A stretch of DNA of 64,000 nucleotides from JBEKCP01 sp049509515. GTDB lineage: Bacteria > Planctomycetota > Planctomycetia > Pirellulales > Thermoguttaceae. The position numbers were made by a program, and so were the translations under genes. Positions 25,417 through 34,310 of the stretch are shown here, one piece after another; the stretch's first letter is position 1; each line of letters starts with the position of its first letter. Below the pieces are notes generated by a model. The model worked only from the letters and a program-made list of their open reading frames with translations, did no database searches and was not told the origin of the DNA. The stretch lies in contig JBEKZV010000003.1 of NCBI GenBank assembly GCA_049509515.1, forward strand, positions 62,001-126,000. Direction: 5' to 3'.

Positions 25417-27543
25417 TTATTCTGCCAATTCCAATACGATCGATTTCATCAGCGGCTTGGCGCCGCAGTGAATGGTATAGGTCTCCCGGGCGGCGCGGGC
25501 CACGTGCTCGTCCCGTTTCTGTGAGCCGCCCTCTTCCCACACGTACGTGATCCGCACCGGCCGGAAACCGCCGTGGGGCAGTTGGTAGTCGGCGTCGATG
25601 CGATGGTTGAAGATCGCGGTCGCATTGTAGCCGGTCGTGCCGCTCCAGCGGACCACGGCCGAGCGGGTGCCAGGCGGCGCGCCCTTCACTTCCACGTAAT
25701 CGCCGCCAAAAACCGCGGGGCCCGGGCAACGGCTGACCTTGCGAAACGTCTTTCCGCCGTCAAACGACACTGCCACGTCCCAGCCGCCGCGGGCGTCGCG
25801 GGCCCGGTAGTGGGTCGAGATCGTCAATCGCGTCATGTCGCCAGGCGTCCGGATCGTGTAGGCGAGCTCGCCGTCGCGTTTCGTCGGGTCGGTCATCAGC
25901 AACCCCGCCGGCTGGATGTTCCGCGTGGTGGGATGGAAGTCGGTGTAGACCAGTTGGCGGCCCTTGCTGGCCGGGTCCGATGAGCCTTCGATGGTAACGC
26001 AGCCCTCCTGCGGACCGGCCGAGAAGGTGATTGTGTTCTGGCCCTGGGCCAGCGCGGGCAGCGGCCGCTGCGAGTGCTGGATGGCGTGGTGGAAAGCCAG
26101 GCCGGTCAGCTCCGTGCCCGCCCCATCCAGCACCAGCCGCAGCCGGTAGTCGTAGCGGCGGAGGATCAGCTTGCCCAGTTCGATCTGGCGCTTTCCCGAT
26201 CGCTCGATGGGGGCCAGTTCCCGCCAGTCGAGGCCATTGTTCTCGCTGAAGAAGACGCCGATCCGGCCGCCGGCCAACGTGGCCTGGAGCGTCGCCGCGC
26301 CGTCGAGGTACACATAGCTCGAAGGGTTGCGGATCTCCAGGGTCCCCGGGCGGCGGGCGTCGGCCGCGCGGAGTTTTCCGCCCGCCGCTTGCAGGTTGTC
26401 GAAACGCCACGCGCTTCGCTCCAGGCCGGCGTCCAGCGGCACCTGGTAGTCGATGGTGCCGTTGCCGATCCGCCCCGGGGCCAGGTCGCCGAACTTGGGG
26501 CAATAGGCCATGAAGTCCTGGCCGATCTTGCCACTGAGTGCGCCGGGCTGCCCGGCCGTGCCATCCATGTTCGCGTACAGGCCGCGGTTCGACCAGTTGC
26601 GCACCAGCCGCTCGCCCGGCCGGAGTTGCAAGTTCACCTTGTAACCCATCGAGTAGCCCGCTTCGTAGGGGAAACACGTGCTGCCGTCGTATTCCTGCAT
26701 GGTGGAGTACCAGCCGTGGGTGTGGGCGGGCAGCCAGCCGTCCCAGCCGTAAAGCGGGCAATCGGTCAAAAGCTGCGGGCCGCCCCGCCAGCCGGTCCAG
26801 CCGTTGGCCGCGTGGAACGCCCGCAGCTTGCCGTCGTCGCCCGTGGGTTTGGCCGCGCCGTGCTGCACGAGAAAATCGGGATGGGCCGCGTACCATTCTT
26901 TGACGGCGGCCATGATCTCGGCGATCGAGGCGATCTTGCCCTTGGGCACCGCGTAGTTGGTCAGTGCCCGCGAGAAGCGGCCGTTCAGCGCGTTGGCCGG
27001 CTGGCCCTTGATGACGAAGAAGTTCACCAGCGAGGCGTCGAGCAAGTGCCACTGGCCGTCCCACTCGATTTCCGGCACAACGTGGGCCGAGATCGTAGTG
27101 ATCCGGGCCTTCAGACCGATGTACCGCGCCAGGCTGGCCGTCTCGCACGCCGCCACGCCGCAATACGAGTAGCCGTAGACGTTGAACATCTTCAACGCGT
27201 CGTACACGTCGCCCTCGTGGTGCAGGAACTCCTTGGGCGGCGTGTCCTGGTACTGGTGGGCGACGACCGATTCCCAGATCGCTAGCGCCTTGTCGCAATC
27301 GCTCATCCCGGGCCGGATATACGACGCCTTCCATGCCTCCAGGCTGGAGACGTCGCAGACCTTGTCCGAAAGGACCTTGACGTTGGCCACGACGCCGACG
27401 GCGGGGTCCGCCGCCCGGACGGAGGTCGCCGTAACGAAGGCCGCGCACGCCCAAATCCCAAATCCAAATGTTCCAATCGAAGGCGCTCGGGTTTCTGCCG
27501 GGGACGATAACGGCACTACCGTGGTTGTCAATGTTTCCGTCAT
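25417..27543 (-). CDS. Secreted transglutaminase-like protein A
   Basis: 708 residues. Residues about 85-175 match the transglutaminase/papain-like core: Cys128 in YGYSYCGVAACETASLARY, His154 in ISAHVVPEIEWDG and Asp169 in WHLLDASLVNF, the expected Cys-His-Asp order. Long beta-sandwich-rich regions follow, ending with an LxLAE-type strand. Secreted planctomycete members may cleave or cross-link peptides or act on glycopeptides; substrate unknown. The N-terminus is odd: the Met at 27543 and residues about 22-31 (PSIGTFGFGI) are encoded by an AT-rich family H repeat, which supplies part of the only hydrophobic signal-like segment (FGFGIWACAAFVTATSVRA). It is 60 bases downstream of a homologous gene and probably co-transcribed. 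Confidence 0.8.
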   Translation of the reverse strand: MTETLTTTVVPLSSPAETRAPSIGTFGFGIWACAAFVTATSVRAADPAVGVVANVKVLSDKVCDVSSLEAWKASYIRPGMSDCDKALAIWESVVAHQYQDTPPKEFLHHEGDVYDALKMFNVYGYSYCGVAACETASLARYIGLKARITTISAHVVPEIEWDGQWHLLDASLVNFFVIKGQPANALNGRFSRALTNYAVPKGKIASIAEIMAAVKEWYAAHPDFLVQHGAAKPTGDDGKLRAFHAANGWTGWRGGPQLLTDCPLYGWDGWLPAHTHGWYSTMQEYDGSTCFPYEAGYSMGYKVNLQLRPGERLVRNWSNRGLYANMDGTAGQPGALSGKIGQDFMAYCPKFGDLAPGRIGNGTIDYQVPLDAGLERSAWRFDNLQAAGGKLRAADARRPGTLEIRNPSSYVYLDGAATLQATLAGGRIGVFFSENNGLDWRELAPIERSGKRQIELGKLILRRYDYRLRLVLDGAGTELTGLAFHHAIQHSQRPLPALAQGQNTITFSAGPQEGCVTIEGSSDPASKGRQLVYTDFHPTTRNIQPAGLLMTDPTKRDGELAYTIRTPGDMTRLTISTHYRARDARGGWDVAVSFDGGKTFRKVSRCPGPAVFGGDYVEVKGAPPGTRSAVVRWSGTTGYNATAIFNHRIDADYQLPHGGFRPVRITYVWEEGGSQKRDEHVARAARETYTIHCGAKPLMKSIVLELAE

Positions 27544-27600
27544 TGGTGCTTGGTCCCTTGAATTTGTTTGGAATTCGCTGCTTGGAGCTTGGGATTTCGC
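27445..27600. repeat. AT-rich intergenic repeat, family H, entering a coding sequence
   Basis: CCCAAATCCCAAATCCAAAT at about 27449-27470 is partly mirrored by GGAATTCGCTGCTTGGAGC and TTGGGATTTCGCC at about 27570-27600. The element bridges the gap between the two transglutaminase-like genes and includes the start codon of the downstream one. Confidence 0.55.
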
Positions 27601-27603
27601 CCT

Positions 27604-30297
27604 TCACTTCCCCGCCGGCGTGTGCTTCGGCAGATACTTCGTAATGTCGGACCGGTCCTTGCCGTCCGGCGGGGCGATCCTCAGGTCGAACGGCTCGAAC
27701 TTGACCGAGTCGAGCACCTGCACCTCGCTCACCGACAGGAACCGCGCCGGCGTGATGTTGAAGCGGACGTAGCGGGCCTCGACCGGGGCGGCCGCCACCA
27801 GGAGATAGTTCGAGCCGCACAGCGTCTCTTCGTCAGGCCATGCGTAATTCGCCGGGATGTCCTTCCAGCGGAGCTTGAAGTCGAAGAAGCCCTGGCTGGC
27901 GTACTGCTTCCCGTCGGCGGAGGTCAGGACTTCGACCTTGTCCTTCACCTCGCCGCGGAGGGCGTCCCAGAATGGCCAGCCGCCGGTCTGGATGCGGAAG
28001 GCCGCGCACCGCTCGACCTTGCCCAGATCGACCGTCACCACCGGCTTGTCGCCCTGTTGCCACAGGGCGCCGAACTGGTAGGCGCCGCCGCCGACGTAGG
28101 GCGAGCCGACTACGCCGTCGGTCAGAATCTTGCCCTGCGGATCGCCGGCGCCCCAGTTCCCGCGCGAGGGCACCGTACACGTGTATGGTTTGCCTTCCGC
28201 CAAGTTCTTGCCGTATGTTACCCAGCGGTCGCGGAACTTCTCGCCGCCGATGTCCTTGCCGTCCGAGTAGCCAGGTTTCGGTCCCCGTCCCGCACTCACT
28301 TCAAGCGAATCGACAACGGGGTGATCCACGCCGCCCACGTTGATCGTGTAGTTCGCGGGCAACGTTTCGACGAGCTGCGTGTGACTGCGGGTCACCAGCT
28401 TGTCGTCCGCCTGCCGCTCCTTCCAGGTGAACGTGACTTCCAGCGGCTCCTGGGCCGCGTGCTTTCTTCCGGGCGGCTGGTAGTTGGCCTCCATCCGCAG
28501 GGCGTACAATCCGCACGAATCGCGGCCCGCGACGTCGGCGTTCCACAGATATTTCAGCAGCACCGAGCGGGTGCCGGCCGGAACCGTTTCCACTTTTTCG
28601 TAGTGAATCACGTCCCAGGGCTGCGTGGTGTCGCTGAGCGTGTAGCTCCGCTTCCAGGTCTTGCCGCCGTCGAAGGAGTGCAGAAAATCAATGTGCGCGT
28701 GCGGGCCGCGGTTGTAGAGCCGCCCGCCGTAAGTCACGCGGGTGATGTCCGCGGGGGCGTCGAGCTTGAAGACCACATAGGCATCCTCGCCTCCCTTCTC
28801 GGCGAATATCACGGCCATATAGCCGGGGTGTTTGGCGGCCGTCTTGACGTTCTTCGCTTCGACCACGTAGGGCCGGTAGCGGTCCGCCTGCAACTCGGGC
28901 CAGAGAACCGTGGATTCGGTCTGCTCGCCGGCCCCGACATAGACGGTGTTCTTTCCGAGCCGCAGTTCCGGCTGGGTCTTGCTGTTCAGCATAGTAGTGG
29001 TTTTGAAGGAGATCACTATAAGGCGGGCATTCGTCGCGGCGGCCTTGCCCAGAAACTCCACTTTGACCAGGACTTCATAGGCCCCGTTGACTTCGTCGCA
29101 CAGAGCGACCGTGAAGGGCGACGCGCCAAGCCTCGCTTTCTTCCAGACCTCCTTCCATGTAAGTCCGTTGGTTGTGCTCACGGAGATGGCCGCGAGGTCA
29201 TCTTGGGTTTGGCGGGACACGCAGCCCGAAATACCCAGGCTGGTAATGACGTTGGCCCCCTCGACCTTGAAGATCACCTGCCCCGGCCGGCCGGCCTGAC
29301 TGGGCGTGACACCCGAAGATCCCCCTTGGACGCCGCTCATGCTGTACGCATCGGCCGCCAGGCCCTCGGCCGTCAGGCGTGGCTCCCACTCGCGGACGCC
29401 GGTGCCCCGGATTTGATAGCGGGGATTGGTGGCCTCCGGGTCCTTGCCGTCGTTGGGCACAAAACAGGCCGGGTCGGAGTGGAACGCCGGCTGGCCGCTT
29501 TCCCCCTTTGCCTCGGGCCCAGCGTCCAGGCGGTGATAATACCGCGTGTAGGACTCGTAGCACCGCAGGTTCAAGATATAGCGATGGCCCAGGTCCCAGT
29601 TGTTCAAGTAGGTGCGGTACTTCAAGCCGTTGGGATTGAAGCAGCGGTACTCGTCCAGCATGGACCGGGCCGTGTCGCAGCCCGTCAGGAAGCCGTTGGG
29701 GCTGGTGGCGTTCAGGCAGTGGTAGCGGGCGATGTGTCCCGGCTCGCTCTTGCCGCCGCTGGCCGGGCAGGCCCCCACGGCGCCGATGTCCTGGACGCCC
29801 GCCACCGTCTTGCCGTCGCAGAGGGTATAGATGGCCGAGAGTGAGCTGTCGTACATGTGGTACCGGCCGTTGTAGAAGACTTCCGGCACGGTGTGCAGGC
29901 TGATGTCCCAGAACTTGACGTCCAGTCCCATCGCGCCCCAGATGCCGCAGTTCACGCCCGCGACCGTGCTGCACATCGTGTAGCCGTAGTCGTTGAACTG
30001 CCGGATCGGGTCGGTCAGCTCCTGGCCGTGGAGAATCATGGGGGCGGTCTGGCGGCGGGCGATGTGGTTCCAGTACCAGATAGCCCAGCACTTGTCTTTC
30101 GTCTCCGGCCAGTTGGCGGTGATGCTGTGGATCATGCTGCCGATGTCCGAATAATCGGGGTTGGCATCGGTGACGACCTTGATGTTGCACACCTCCGCCC
30201 GGGCGGGGGCGCCGAGGTCCAAGACTGCGGCAAACATCAGGCAAGCCACTACGAGGCAAATTGCCGGCCGGCAGGCGGCGGACCTCGATGGGGACAT
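27604..30297 (-). CDS. Secreted transglutaminase-like protein B with discoidin-like C-terminus
   Basis: 897 residues. The start at 30297 is set by CAGGAG 8 bases upstream and by a signal peptide (PAICLVVACLMFAAVLDLGA, cleavage about residue 34). The transglutaminase-like core mirrors protein A: Cys109 in YGYTMCSTVAG, His135 in DISLHTVPEVFYNG, Asp150 in YHMYDSSLSAIY. The middle has several beta-sandwich segments. The last about 190 residues resemble an F5/8 type C (discoidin, CBM32-like) carbohydrate-binding domain (VTVDLGKVERCAAFRIQTGG, then ARYVRFNITP and VSEVQVLDS). This predicts a catalytic cysteine domain brought to a glycan surface. It is first of the minus-strand series and diverges from the gene at 30633. 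It differs from protein A mainly by the added C-terminal module. Confidence 0.82.
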   Translation of the reverse strand: MSPSRSAACRPAICLVVACLMFAAVLDLGAPARAEVCNIKVVTDANPDYSDIGSMIHSITANWPETKDKCWAIWYWNHIARRQTAPMILHGQELTDPIRQFNDYGYTMCSTVAGVNCGIWGAMGLDVKFWDISLHTVPEVFYNGRYHMYDSSLSAIYTLCDGKTVAGVQDIGAVGACPASGGKSEPGHIARYHCLNATSPNGFLTGCDTARSMLDEYRCFNPNGLKYRTYLNNWDLGHRYILNLRCYESYTRYYHRLDAGPEAKGESGQPAFHSDPACFVPNDGKDPEATNPRYQIRGTGVREWEPRLTAEGLAADAYSMSGVQGGSSGVTPSQAGRPGQVIFKVEGANVITSLGISGCVSRQTQDDLAAISVSTTNGLTWKEVWKKARLGASPFTVALCDEVNGAYEVLVKVEFLGKAAATNARLIVISFKTTTMLNSKTQPELRLGKNTVYVGAGEQTESTVLWPELQADRYRPYVVEAKNVKTAAKHPGYMAVIFAEKGGEDAYVVFKLDAPADITRVTYGGRLYNRGPHAHIDFLHSFDGGKTWKRSYTLSDTTQPWDVIHYEKVETVPAGTRSVLLKYLWNADVAGRDSCGLYALRMEANYQPPGRKHAAQEPLEVTFTWKERQADDKLVTRSHTQLVETLPANYTINVGGVDHPVVDSLEVSAGRGPKPGYSDGKDIGGEKFRDRWVTYGKNLAEGKPYTCTVPSRGNWGAGDPQGKILTDGVVGSPYVGGGAYQFGALWQQGDKPVVTVDLGKVERCAAFRIQTGGWPFWDALRGEVKDKVEVLTSADGKQYASQGFFDFKLRWKDIPANYAWPDEETLCGSNYLLVAAAPVEARYVRFNITPARFLSVSEVQVLDSVKFEPFDLRIAPPDGKDRSDITKYLPKHTPAGK

Positions 30298-30632
30298 GGC
30301 GTTTCTCCTGGTTCGGCGACTGGCGCGGTCGCAGGGCAACAGGCGGCGGGGACTGGCCCGCAACAGGCACTCATCAGCAAAGTAGGAGGGATACTTGCGG
30401 GCGGGGCGGCCTTTCTCGGCCTTCGTGGCAATACTGCCCGATTGTCGCACCCCGGCCGGGGGTTGTCAAGAAGCATGTGCCATCGCATGCCATCGCGGAG
30501 GCCGGCCGGCCATCGCCGCCGGAATCTTGCAAACCCGGTTTGCGGAGGGTATTCTAATGCTGCCCGCCGGGTAGGGGGAACGGCCCGGGCCGGCGCCTCC
30601 CACCGACACGTCTCACCAGAAAGGACGGCAGC
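30298..30632. other. Divergent regulatory region (335 bases)
   Basis: No gene. It separates the minus-strand secreted series from two large plus-strand genes. The rightward promoter and an overlapping palindrome are at 30527-30555. No equally good leftward promoter was found. Confidence 0.5.
30527..30555 (+). promoter_or_regulatory. Promoter with overlapping 15-bp palindromic operator
   Basis: TTGCAA (30527-30532), 17-base spacer, TATTCT (30550-30555). A perfect odd palindrome GCAAACC-C-GGTTTGC occupies 30529-30543, overlapping the -35 box and spacer. Palindromes of this size and place are typical of repressors such as the LacI family. The gene starts about 70 bases downstream. Confidence 0.55.
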
Positions 30633-33600
30633 ATGATGTCCCTCAAGAGGATCGCGTTTCTTCCCGCGGCGTCCCGTTCCGCAACGATAGGGGCTGCGGC
30701 GCTTGCCCTCGCTTGCGCTTCGGGCTTGTGTGGCGCCGTTGCCACGCAGTTGCAGGCGGCGGAGCTCCAGGTGCTCCTGCCGCAAGGGCGGGCGGCGTAC
30801 CAGACCAACGAGCCGATCGCCGTCTCGGTGGTCCGCAGCGACACCCAGCCGCTCGCGGCCACGAGCCTCACCCTGACCTTGACGGGCGACGACGGCGGCA
30901 AACTGGTCTTCACGTTTCCCTTGGCCGCGGTGGCGGGGGACGGCAAGGCGGCCACCGCGACCGAGCACCTGACGCTCAACGGCAACGTGCTCCGGCCGGG
31001 GAGGTACACCGTCGAGGCGGCGGCCTACGGCGCGGTGGCCAAGACCCAGGTCGAAGTCTACAGCCACGTCCGCAAGAGCAGCTATCGCGTCGTCCACTGG
31101 GCCTGCGGGGCGGCCAAAGAGCAACAGGGCCTGCTGGGGGAAGACGGTTTTGGCTACAACCTGCTCTTGAATACGCAGCCCCCGACCGACTTCCTCGTCC
31201 GCGCCGGCGTGGATTTCATGGGCAACTGCCTGATGGGCGGCATGCACCAGCACGACGGCCGCGCCGAGTGCGACTGGTCCGACCCCTACGCCACCGGCGG
31301 CGCCGTCCAGCGGGCGATGGTCCGGGCCTATACCTTCCGCACCTGGGGCAACGCCATCGGCGCGCACCTGCACGACGAGCCGGGCCTGACCTGGGCCCGG
31401 CACCCGCACACCGGCAAGTTCAGCGCCGCCGACGTCCCCGCCCAGCGGGCGGCCTATCAGCGGGCCTTCGGCCGGGAACCCATCTGGCAGGACCAGGTCG
31501 ACGTGAACGATCCCCGCGCGCTGGCGGAATGGATCCGCGCCAGCGACTTCAAGCTCGGCTACATGGAGGCGCTGTGGCGCCAGGCGCGGTACGCCGTGGA
31601 AAAACTGAAGCCCGGCTTCCTGGCGGTCACGCAAAGCCAGTACGGCTGGTCCGCCCTGGCCGACGGCTACTACTTCAACGTGGCGCGGAGCCTGCCGGTG
31701 ATCTGCGGCCACGGCGGCTACGACGACTACGGCCTGCGGACCCTCAACCCGCTGTGGTACATGGCCTTCGCGCTGCCGCGGCAGACGGAAACGCCGACCT
31801 GGTACCTGCCCGAATGGTTCAGCCAGACCAGCGAGCAGTTCCGCTGCGAGCACTTTGCCTGTTTCGCCGAGGGGATTCAAGGGATGTGTACCCCGCCGAT
31901 GTCGGTGTGGAGTCCGGCGGCCCAGCCATGCACGGACGGCATCGTCGAGGCCAACAAGGTTTGCCTGTCGCTGGGCACGATCTTTGCCCAGCCCGCCGTC
32001 ACCCGCCACGAGCTGGCCATCCTCTATTCCAAGTCCGCTTCGCACTACGCGATGGGAAGGGACAAGACCAACCGCGACGACGAGCAGTGGGAGAAGCTGG
32101 CCCAGGTCTACCTGGCCACGAAGATGACCCAGTACCCGGCCACGGTGGTGCTGGAGGAGGACGTCGTGGACGGCACGCTGGCGGCCGGCCACAAGGCGGT
32201 GGTCCTGACGGGCATTCACTATTTGGACGCGGCGGTCCGCTCCGGGCTGGAAGCCTTTGCCGCCGCCGGCGGCGCCGTGCTGGTGACCGACGATTGCACG
32301 GTCCCGATCGCCGGGGCGGCGAAGATCGGCAAGAGCGTCGAGTCCTATTACTCCAACGCCGCCCGGCAGGTCAACAGCATCCAGGACCCCAAGCAGAAGC
32401 AGGAAGCCGCCGCCCGGGCGGCGTCGCTGGCCACGATCGCCAAGGTCGTCGAGCCGCTGGCCGGGGCACTGCGGGCCGCGCTGGTCCAGCGGGGCATCAA
32501 GCCCGCATTCCAGTGCGACGCCCAGGGGCTGGCCGCCGGCCGCCAAACCCGCGGCGAGATCGACTACCTGTTCGCAATCAATTTCACCCCGAGCGACAAT
32601 CCGGCGATGCCCTTGCGGGCCGTGCAGGCCGCCGTCACGCTGCCCAGCGAGGGCCGCGCGGTCTACGACGCCGTCCGCGGCGGCCCCTGCCGCGAGCTGG
32701 CCGCCGGCGGCAAGGGCACGCTGCGTTTCGGGGCCGGGCAGATGCGGGTGTTCGCCCTGACGCCGCGGCCCATCGGCTCCGTCCAGGTCGCACAGCCCAC
32801 GGTCTCGACCGATTTCTCCCGCCAGGCCGCCCCGATCAGCATCGCCGTCTCCGCGGCCCTGCTGGACACGCAGGGCGGCGTCCTTGCCGGCGCTGCGCCG
32901 ATGGAGGTCCGCGTGACGGATCCCCTGGGCGAGGTCCGCTACGACGTGTATCGCGCCTGCGGGCAAGGCAGCCTTGATCTGGTCCTGCCGCTGGCCGTGA
33001 ACGATCCCGCCGGCCAGTGGAAGGTGACCGTCAGGGAGTTGCTCAACAACAAGGAGGGGAGCAGTACCTTTAGCTACCGGCCGGTCGCGGCGTGCGGGGC
33101 AGCCGCCGGAGTGGTGCCGCGGGCCATGCTGTTCCTGCCCGACCGCAAGACGATCTACGACCTGTTCCAGTCGCACAAGGCATTCACCATCGTTCGCGGA
33201 ACCGGCCCGGACGTGGCCGCGGCCGCCAAGCGGCTCGCGGAGATCCTCGAGCCCTACGACGTGCATTGCACCATCGTCGATGCCGCTGCCGTCAAGACCC
33301 GCGAGCTGAGCAAGGAAGAGGCCAGGACGTGGACCTCGTACGGTGGAGGGGCGGGCGGTCCGCTGGCCAACGGCTACGACCTGCCGGGACCGGCCATCCT
33401 GATCGGCAATGCCAAGAACAACCCCGTGCTAGCCGTGGTTGCGCAGGCGGGGCAGTGGCATCCCGACTTCCCGGGCCTCATGCCCTACCGGCTAAGCGAG
33501 TTCGTGCCGGGGCCGGGCCGCGGGATGATCGGCTGGCAACTTTATCCGATCGGCCGGCGGCTGGAGACGGTCGCACTGGTGGCCAATGACGCCCAAGGGC

Positions 33601-34136
33601 TCGGCGAGGCAGTGGGGACGCTTTTCGAGATTGTCGCCGGGCTGGAGCCGCTGGTGAGCGCCGCTTTCCCGGCAACGAGCCGCATCGCCGCGGCCAACCG
33701 GCCGGTTCCCAAGCCCGCGGAGGCGGCCGTCGCCTGGCAGGTGGTCTTGCCCGATCGCGCGGTATCGATCCAGGCGGAGGGCGGCCGGATCGCCATAAAG
33801 AGCCTCGACGGCACGCTGACCACGATCGACTCCGGCGGCAAGATCGTCTCCGAGCGGGCCGAGGCCATTCCCGCGGTGGGGCCCGCCAAGGCCGTGGACA
33901 CGAAGACGCTGCCCAAGGCCAAGCTGCCGGCCAATCGCATCGCGAAACTGGTGGCGGTCGCCGGCGGCGCCACGGCCGTAGGCTACTGGGGCGGCAGCGT
34001 GCAGGTGTTCGACAAGGACGGCGGCCTGATAGCCCAACGGCAACTGCCGCAAGACATCGCCTGCCTCGCCTGGCATGGCAACAAGCTGATCGTCGGCCTG
34101 GCGGACGGCAAACTGCTGGCCCTGGAGAACAAGTAA
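30633..34136 (+). CDS. Very large secreted glycoside-hydrolase-like protein (GH42-like barrel and Rossmann-like domain)
   Basis: 1167 residues. A signal peptide with a hydrophobic run to about residue 42 is followed by an Ig-like strand region (ELQVLLPQGRAAYQTNEPIA), then a region with barrel features: DFLVRAGVDFMGNCLMGGMH, IGAHLHDEPGLTW (Glu near residue 250 could be catalytic), GYYFNVARSLPVICGHGGYD and WYLPEWFSQTSEQF. A Rossmann-like segment (AVVLTGIHYLDAAVRSGLEA, VLVTDDCTVPI) resembles the trimerisation domain of GH42 beta-galactosidases. A C-terminal portion reads like a small PQQ/WD propeller (VQVFDKDGGLIAQRQLPQDI). Specificity is unknown; clan GH-A-like hydrolase is an inference. It is the first gene right of the divergent promoter. 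Confidence 0.72.
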   Translation: MMSLKRIAFLPAASRSATIGAAALALACASGLCGAVATQLQAAELQVLLPQGRAAYQTNEPIAVSVVRSDTQPLAATSLTLTLTGDDGGKLVFTFPLAAVAGDGKAATATEHLTLNGNVLRPGRYTVEAAAYGAVAKTQVEVYSHVRKSSYRVVHWACGAAKEQQGLLGEDGFGYNLLLNTQPPTDFLVRAGVDFMGNCLMGGMHQHDGRAECDWSDPYATGGAVQRAMVRAYTFRTWGNAIGAHLHDEPGLTWARHPHTGKFSAADVPAQRAAYQRAFGREPIWQDQVDVNDPRALAEWIRASDFKLGYMEALWRQARYAVEKLKPGFLAVTQSQYGWSALADGYYFNVARSLPVICGHGGYDDYGLRTLNPLWYMAFALPRQTETPTWYLPEWFSQTSEQFRCEHFACFAEGIQGMCTPPMSVWSPAAQPCTDGIVEANKVCLSLGTIFAQPAVTRHELAILYSKSASHYAMGRDKTNRDDEQWEKLAQVYLATKMTQYPATVVLEEDVVDGTLAAGHKAVVLTGIHYLDAAVRSGLEAFAAAGGAVLVTDDCTVPIAGAAKIGKSVESYYSNAARQVNSIQDPKQKQEAAARAASLATIAKVVEPLAGALRAALVQRGIKPAFQCDAQGLAAGRQTRGEIDYLFAINFTPSDNPAMPLRAVQAAVTLPSEGRAVYDAVRGGPCRELAAGGKGTLRFGAGQMRVFALTPRPIGSVQVAQPTVSTDFSRQAAPISIAVSAALLDTQGGVLAGAAPMEVRVTDPLGEVRYDVYRACGQGSLDLVLPLAVNDPAGQWKVTVRELLNNKEGSSTFSYRPVAACGAAAGVVPRAMLFLPDRKTIYDLFQSHKAFTIVRGTGPDVAAAAKRLAEILEPYDVHCTIVDAAAVKTRELSKEEARTWTSYGGGAGGPLANGYDLPGPAILIGNAKNNPVLAVVAQAGQWHPDFPGLMPYRLSEFVPGPGRGMIGWQLYPIGRRLETVALVANDAQGLGEAVGTLFEIVAGLEPLVSAAFPATSRIAAANRPVPKPAEAAVAWQVVLPDRAVSIQAEGGRIAIKSLDGTLTTIDSGGKIVSERAEAIPAVGPAKAVDTKTLPKAKLPANRIAKLVAVAGGATAVGYWGGSVQVFDKDGGLIAQRQLPQDIACLAWHGNKLIVGLADGKLLALENK

Positions 34137-34179
34137 ACGACCTGTCTGCGTGGAACCTTGGGTTTCGCGTTTTGAACTT

Positions 34180-34300
34180 GGGCTCGGAAAATCAACAGGA
34201 GGAAACAGAGATAACAGAGGTCCTGGCATTTCCTTCTCCGTGCCCTCTGTTGCCACTTGTTCAACATGTTCTTCGGATTTCGATCTTCGGATGTCGACAA
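34180..34300. repeat. AT-rich intergenic repeat, family G
   Basis: AATCAACAGGAGGAAACAGA and ATAACAGAGGTCCTGGC are opposed by TGCCCTCTGTTGCC and TTCGGATTTCGATCTTCGG. It resembles the element at 22836-22984 and fills most of the gap between the two large secreted genes. Confidence 0.5.
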
Positions 34301-34310
34301 GGGGGATTCC

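Noticed and set aside
30249..33266. About 1000-codon minus-strand frame opposite the large secreted gene.
   Set aside because: Its product is compositionally biased with no signal peptide or motif; the plus-strand protein has a signal peptide, promoter and recognisable folds.
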